DNA of 7,096 nucleotides, taken from contig JACQSP010000059.1 in NCBI GenBank assembly GCA_016205905.1, positions 1-7,096 of the forward strand, written 5' to 3'. Shown here in pieces: positions 1-6,100 of this stretch. The DNA comes from Candidatus Woesearchaeota archaeon (GTDB taxonomy: Archaea; Nanobdellota; Nanobdellia; Woesearchaeales; DSVV01). Numbering within the stretch: position 1 is the stretch's first letter; each line of letters begins with the position of its first letter. The notes below the pieces were generated by a model. The model saw nothing but the letters and a program-made list of their open reading frames with translations, made no database searches and was not told the DNA's origin. A program made the translations under genes and the position numbers.

Positions 1-146
1 ATATACTAAATGTCCTTAACTTCCGAACTAAAATTAAGGACAGTTGTATATCTCGGGAATCAGAGATTCCTGAGAAGTTAGAAAGCTTTGCTTTCCAACT
101 TACAAAAGGAATTAGTTTGTTCGAAAACTAATTCCTTTTAGTATAT
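1..146. repeat. Intergenic element of four consecutive stem-loops with enclosing arms
   Basis: Four inverted repeats follow each other: 11-19/34-42 (9 bp, perfect, 14-base loop), 51-61/65-75 (11 bp with one G-T), 76-86/90-100 (11 bp with one mismatch that is G-U on the minus strand) and 104-118/125-139 (15 bp, perfect). The first ten bases, atatactaaa, are complementary to 137-146, so the whole set can be closed into a cloverleaf-like shape, although the last stem and the outer arm compete for 137-139. The element abuts the window edge, so its true left end is unknown. No coding potential is seen in 1-168. Confidence 0.6.
104..139. terminator. 15-bp perfect hairpin, likely bidirectional terminator
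   Basis: Arm 104-118 (aaaaggaattagttt) and arm 125-139 are perfectly complementary around a 6-base loop (gttcga). The stem is flanked by A4 on one side and T4 on the other, so either strand's transcript would end in a short U run after the hairpin. It lies 30 bp past the stop codon of the giant gene. Archaeal termination depends mainly on U tracts, so the role as terminator is plausible but not certain. Confidence 0.5.
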
Positions 147-168
147 GATTTGAACGTTAAGATATCAC

Positions 169-3100
169 TCATCCTTTCCCAAACACACCATCAACAATCT
201 TCTTATTCCATCCTTTTTCCAGCAATGCCTCTTTTATAGCAGTCTTTGACATACCTCTTGATAAATAATAATTAATGTAGGTTTTTAGCTGCTGCTCATA
301 AGTCTTCGGCAGCAAATCATGAAGAGAATTCTCAAAAAGATAATTCACTTTCTCATGCGGATATCCTTTGGCTTTAAGCGCCTCATTTATTTCATGCTTT
401 GATTTGCCCTCATCCAGCAATTTCTTGATCTCATCTTTTATTACATTGTCAAATTCAGTAAATATTTCTTTCTTCAGAGGCATTGGCTTGTTTGGCAGTT
501 TAGATGGCTTTCCAAACTCTGCATTTAATTCCTTTGAAAGCTTTAATTCATCCAGTGATGGCAAACCATTTCCTTTACTAAATCCTTTTAATCCTTTGCT
601 AAATCCATTGTTTAAACCTTTACTCATTGGAGGAATTGGCTTGTGCTGTTTTTGATATTGTGAATAACCAGCGTAAAACAAAATTGCAATTAAAGGAATT
701 AATAATAATAGTAACAGCCAGTAATAATTGAATCCTTTTGGCTGTTCTAAAACAGGCGTGCATGGTTTGCAAGGCCCGCCGCAGTCAACATCTGTTTCGC
801 CCTGATTAATTATATTGTCATAACACGTTGCTTCCTGTTTACCTTCGCATGGCGCGCAGGTTTTCCCGCCGCAGTCTACGTTTGTTTCATCCTGATTTTT
901 GAATCCGTCGTAACAGGTAGCTTGTTTACACCACCCATTTTTGCAAAATCCAGATTTACAATCTTCATTTACAGCGCATTTTTTGTCGTCGAGACATTTG
1001 GCGCAGTTATTAGCGCTAATGCCACCAGCGCCGCCTGCAGTACCGCTTGTACTGCTGATTGTACCGCCGCTTGCAGTGCTGCTTATACTACTGCCTCCGC
1101 AGTCAACATCTGTCTCGCCCTGATTTTGTTTCTTGTCAGTGCAGGTTGCAGGGCATTGTTTCGAGCATGGCCCTCCGCAGTCAACACCTTCTTCAAACAA
1201 ATCTTTCATTTTATTGCTGCAGCCTGGCGCATAACTCGGCGCATTGCCTTCGCAGGGCTCAACAAACAATCTCATGCCGCAGTTATTCGTGGAATTGCAG
1301 GTAAATATCTTTGTCGGATAGCTTAAATTACCCTGCAAAACACACGGCGTGTATTTATATTTGAGCTTGCATTTGTCATCAACCAAAGGCGAGCAAGTTT
1401 TCTCATAACTTGAGCCGCCACCGCCTGTTGAAGAGGACTGTGTTACTGTACTTTCAAATATTTTAGGAATTTCAAACTCCTTGCCTGTGTCTAAATCTAA
1501 TTTTTTGAATGTTGGCTCTTTTATAATGAATGGCGCTGACACAGCAGGTTTTGCGCCTGGCAATCCTGTTTGTTTAAACGCTGTAATTGAGTATGGATTC
1601 AGGTCTTTTATTGTCTTTGATTGATTTTTGTCAGTGATATTCGCAAAAAGATAGAATGATGTTAAGCCATCCTTGTCAGTGAAATGAGCATCTTTGGGGT
1701 CAACAACATTGTCTTCATTAACATCAACCATTCCGCCAAATTGTTTAATCTCGTCAGCATTGCTGGTTATCTCAATACTTGCGCTCTCGACAGGGCTCAT
1801 TCCGTCAGTGCTTTTGACGACGTTAGCTGTTAATGTCCAGTATCTTTTGATGTTTGCGTTGGCAGTTTGTTTGTCAGCATCAGATAAATCCTTATTGACA
1901 ATAAAATAAACATCGTCAAAATATGTATCGTAGAATTTGAATATAGGAACATTTGTTGATTGTAATTTAATTATAATGTCTTTGTTATTTATTTGGTTTA
2001 AGAACTTTAAGTTATCATCAGTTGTTGCTAACTCAATTAAATGTTTACTATTGCTTAAATTAGAGAGAGAAATTGTTGCGCTGTTAAGTTCGTTATCAAC
2101 AAATAAGTTATATTGGTTATTTGTTATGTTTGAATTCAATATGTATTGGTAGAGTGAAACTAGGTTATTCATCATTAATCCGATTATATTTTCAGAAACA
2201 ACATTATTAGAGAAAGTAAAACTACCTTTCACGTTACTAGTATTAATACCAATAGTATTTTCTTTTAGTTCATTATTATGAAATAGAATATTTTCTATAT
2301 TGCTTGCAGCAATTCCAGTCGTAAATTTAGAAATATTGCAATTATAAATTACTACATTCTTTTTATTTTCAGCAATAATACCTATACTTCCTTTTGAGAT
2401 TGTTTTGTCATATTCAGCTTCCGGCCCAATTATCTTTGTTCCGTCTTGGCACATCAGGCCAACCTTGTCTTTTGTGATTTTAATGTAGCCGTCATTATTT
2501 GCGTCAACAGCATTATATGTTCCAGCGCAGATAAGTGTTGGCTCTGTTATTTCCATATCGTCTTTAACTTCACTATTTGCTCCATTTTTAAAACCTTTGC
2601 ATATCAAGCAGGTTCCAAATGCGCAGCTTTGTCCTTGTCCACAATCGGCGTCATTAGTGCAAGATGGATAATCACACACTTTGATAGTTTGGTCATTAGG
2701 ATATTCAAGACATTTCTTTGGCGCATTGCAATTACTGTCATCTGTGCAAACTTCTAATCCGCATAAAAATGAGTTATATTCTGCTCCTAATGCATCTGTT
2801 GATATTAAACCTCCTTCATTTGTCGTCAGCCATGACTTCACTTTCCAATTGCCGCAGTCGCCGTGGGTTTCTTTAGTAATAATATTATTGTTTGGAAGCA
2901 ATACGCCTGGTCCAAGTTGGTCATTTAATGTTCCTTCAAAAAATAATGCATTGTAGTTTGCCTGTATCTGTTCTGGAGATAATACTTTATTGTAGATTTT
3001 TATCTCATCAAGTATACCATTAAAACCATTATCACTAATTAAGTTGTCAGTTTCATATTTTTCTGGAAACATTCCAAAATATAAATCATTATTATTAAAT

Positions 3101-6100
3101 ATTAAATTTTCATTTCCTGTAAAATCATCATTAGTATCATCTGTTATTTTAACATTATCAACATAGAATTCTAATTTTTTTGTTGTTTTATCGAATATAC
3201 CAACAAAATGATGCCAGGAGTATAATGGATTCAAAGTTGATTCGATTGTTTTAATAGGAATAGATACTTTTTTACCATTGGTATCTACATTTTTAAAAAG
3301 TATAAAAACAAAGTTATCTTTTTTTATTCCATCTTCTACTTTTTTGTTGTAACCTATCAAAAACCCTTTATTCTCATTTGCTCTCACGACTAACACATAA
3401 TAAGGATTAATATCCTCTTGCGCAATATTAAATAAAAACTCAATACTTATTTCATCAACATTGTCTAAATTTTGTGTGTATGGTACTTTTATAAATTCAT
3501 CACCACTAAACTTCATCGCCTTTCCAACACCTTCGTCTGTTAATTCAGGAATATTCTTACCTGTTCCGTCGCCTGCAAAAGCGACTAAATTGTCTCCGCT
3601 GATGTCTGTTATTCTATACATATTAGTTCCTTCTGTATCCCACTTATTCATTGGGAGATTTAACACAGTCATTGATTCCTCGTCAACAAACCAGTTGTAT
3701 GCTACACTTGTTATAAAAGATTCATAGCCTGTCGTTGCTGCAACAAGATTATTATTGCTTTTATCAACAGTAAGGCTGACTGTTGCAGATGTTTTTGGAA
3801 TAATGTTTGAGAAGTCGATAGATGTTAAATAAGGATATTTGTCTAGTAAGTCATATTTAGGGTCAACACCATTAGCCTTAAACTTATATGCACTATCGCA
3901 GAAACCATCATTGCCTTTGTCTGCATCAGTATAACTTTCTTTATAATTTATGTAATTGTCAGCACATAAAGATTTAACTACATCTTTATAATCCTCCCAA
4001 TAATTTCCGTATCCATCTTTATACAACATTAGTTGGCTATCAAGAGGAGTTGCAGCATTATTTTCAAGCAGATCAAATTCAACTGATGGATGATGGACAG
4101 GATTTGTATTCTTGAAATTGTTGTTGTAAATATAACTCACATCTGTACTGCTTGGATTGATGAATAATATATTCAAATCTTTATTATCTTCGAAAGTGTT
4201 TAATTTAATTTCTGCACTTATTTCTGTTTTCGCATCTTGTTGATTCAATTGCAGGCCAATATTATTATCCTTAAAAGTATTGCCTTTGATTCCGACATTC
4301 TTAGAGCCAACTGCCAGCAAGCCATTATCATAATTAGTTAATGTGCATCCTTCGACAGTTATGTCGTCTTTTTGGTTTATGTAAATACCTGCGCCTTGTT
4401 TATTTTCATTGACTGTTTGACCTTTAAATTGTGTACCTTCACATTTAAGAGTTATTGGTGTTTCTCCACCAAATTGAATCATTCCTTTTTTACTCGTATC
4501 TCCATTGACATTAGAATCACCGTCGTAAATCTCATACAATCCACCGCAAAAAGTTATATCTTTGGTGATAAGGATGTTTGTGTAATCGTTGCCATTATTT
4601 TGAGGGTCTGGATTGACTTTTATAGGAAGAGGCGGTATTAACTCTGTGTAACTTGAAGATGATGGTTCAAATATTTTATAGTTAATATTATAATCAACAG
4701 GAGGAGATATGCAGTCGTCGTTAAATTCAACTGCAATATTTTGCTGTGAAGTTAAATCTGCTGCTTCAACTGGAAGTGCTAATTCATTATTTGCTCCGTC
4801 TACTTCTTTTCCATAACTTACAGAATAAGTATATAATTTTTGAAGTTCTTTTACATTATTTGCTTTTTTAGTAAATCCATACAAGTAAATATTCTGGTTC
4901 AAAGGTACGCCAACAATGCCAGAAAGTGCTTGGGCAACGATTGTATTTAGAGCTGTTTTCTCCTTAATATTAACCTGCGCCATCTCTAGTGGTTCGATTT
5001 TTTCTATACTTGTTGTATCAACATATTTTCTTTTTATGTCGAAGGTGATGGGGTAGTACATGTAGGCAGAGGAAGCTTGTCCATCAATATATACTGAATT
5101 GTCATTTACGTTGTAGAGATAATTGTTATTTGAATTACCTAAATAGATAAAATTAGAATTTGTAACTTGTGTAGTTTCATACTTATTATTATAAAATGTG
5201 TTATGATTACCAATTATTTTCATTCCTACTTTTAAGTTGTTTGCTGCAGATAAAGAATTACCAAAAGTATTCAAGAGATTATTATTTGAAAATACCGCAT
5301 TTTCTGAACCAGATAAGTCTAAAACCAACATATTATTGTTAAGCGTATTTTTATCAAAAATTAAATTATTCACACTTTTACCTTCAACTGCCGTGTAGAA
5401 TAGATTAAGCACATTATTAAGGAACGAAACATCATTAACATTAGATAAGTAAACACCTTTGGTATTAGATACTCCTTGTGCAGCAGTAAACAAATTATTG
5501 CTAACTACTATGTTGGATGCATCGGAAATACTCAATGCAGCACCATTTAGATTTGCTGAGTTTTCAAATCGATTTTTATAAATAGTTCCTTTATTAACAT
5601 TACCAAGGACTACAAATGGTGAAGTGGAATCAGTAGTTAGGCTAAATTTGTTTTTTGTTAATGTTAGTTTAGGATTTGTAGTTTCATCTAAATTATTACC
5701 AAATAAGGATAACCAAGAATTAATAAATTCATTATTAGAAAGGATAATTTCTCCATCAAAATTAGGCAGTAACAATCCAACATTAAAATTAGTATTTTCA
5801 ACTTTATTCCCACTGAATTTCAGAGTTGGAAATACTGAATTTTTTTCATCATCTTCATTCGACTGCAGATTAGTAAAGAATAATACTTGTTCGTTGTTTT
5901 TGAAGGTATTATGAAATATCTCTATGTTGAACCTTTCATTCCCACTTATTGCAGTATTAAATTCTTCAAATGTACAGCCAGAGATAATATTTTCACCATG
6001 GCCAGTATCCATTATTATAGCTGGGCCAGTATATTCACTTGTAGCTTTTATAACTGTGCCTTGCTCACAAAAGAATTTTCCTTTATCTGCTAACTTTATT

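Noticed and set aside
104..139. Possible tRNA, because the loop gttcgaa resembles a T-loop and the region looks like a cloverleaf
   Set aside because: The stem is 15 bp instead of 5, and there is no acceptor stem of 7 bp, no D-arm consensus and no anticodon arm of the right size.
1..146. CRISPR array or insertion-sequence end
   Set aside because: The four stem-loops differ in sequence, so there is no constant repeat with spacers. No transposase and no target-site duplication are visible.
368..655. Open frame of 95 codons on the plus strand opposite the cytoplasmic tail
   Set aside because: It is a low-complexity Ser/Phe/Pro translation, the mirror of the Gly/Lys-rich tail codons, with no motif of its own.
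661..732. C-terminal archaeosortase-type sorting signal
   Set aside because: There is no PGF-like tripeptide before the helix, and a 163-residue tail follows instead of a few basic residues.
922..1326. Open frame of 134 codons on the plus strand opposite the Cys-rich region, with many Ala and Cys
   Set aside because: It is antisense to a convincing protein with repeats and cysteine motifs. Its odd composition follows from the GC-rich repeats read on the other strand, and no ribosome site or family resemblance is seen.
3823..4014. NosD function in copper-site maturation of nitrous oxide reductase
   Set aside because: The GNYW...YPYL cap is shared by many beta-helix surface proteins. No nos genes are present, and the protein is several times longer than NosD.
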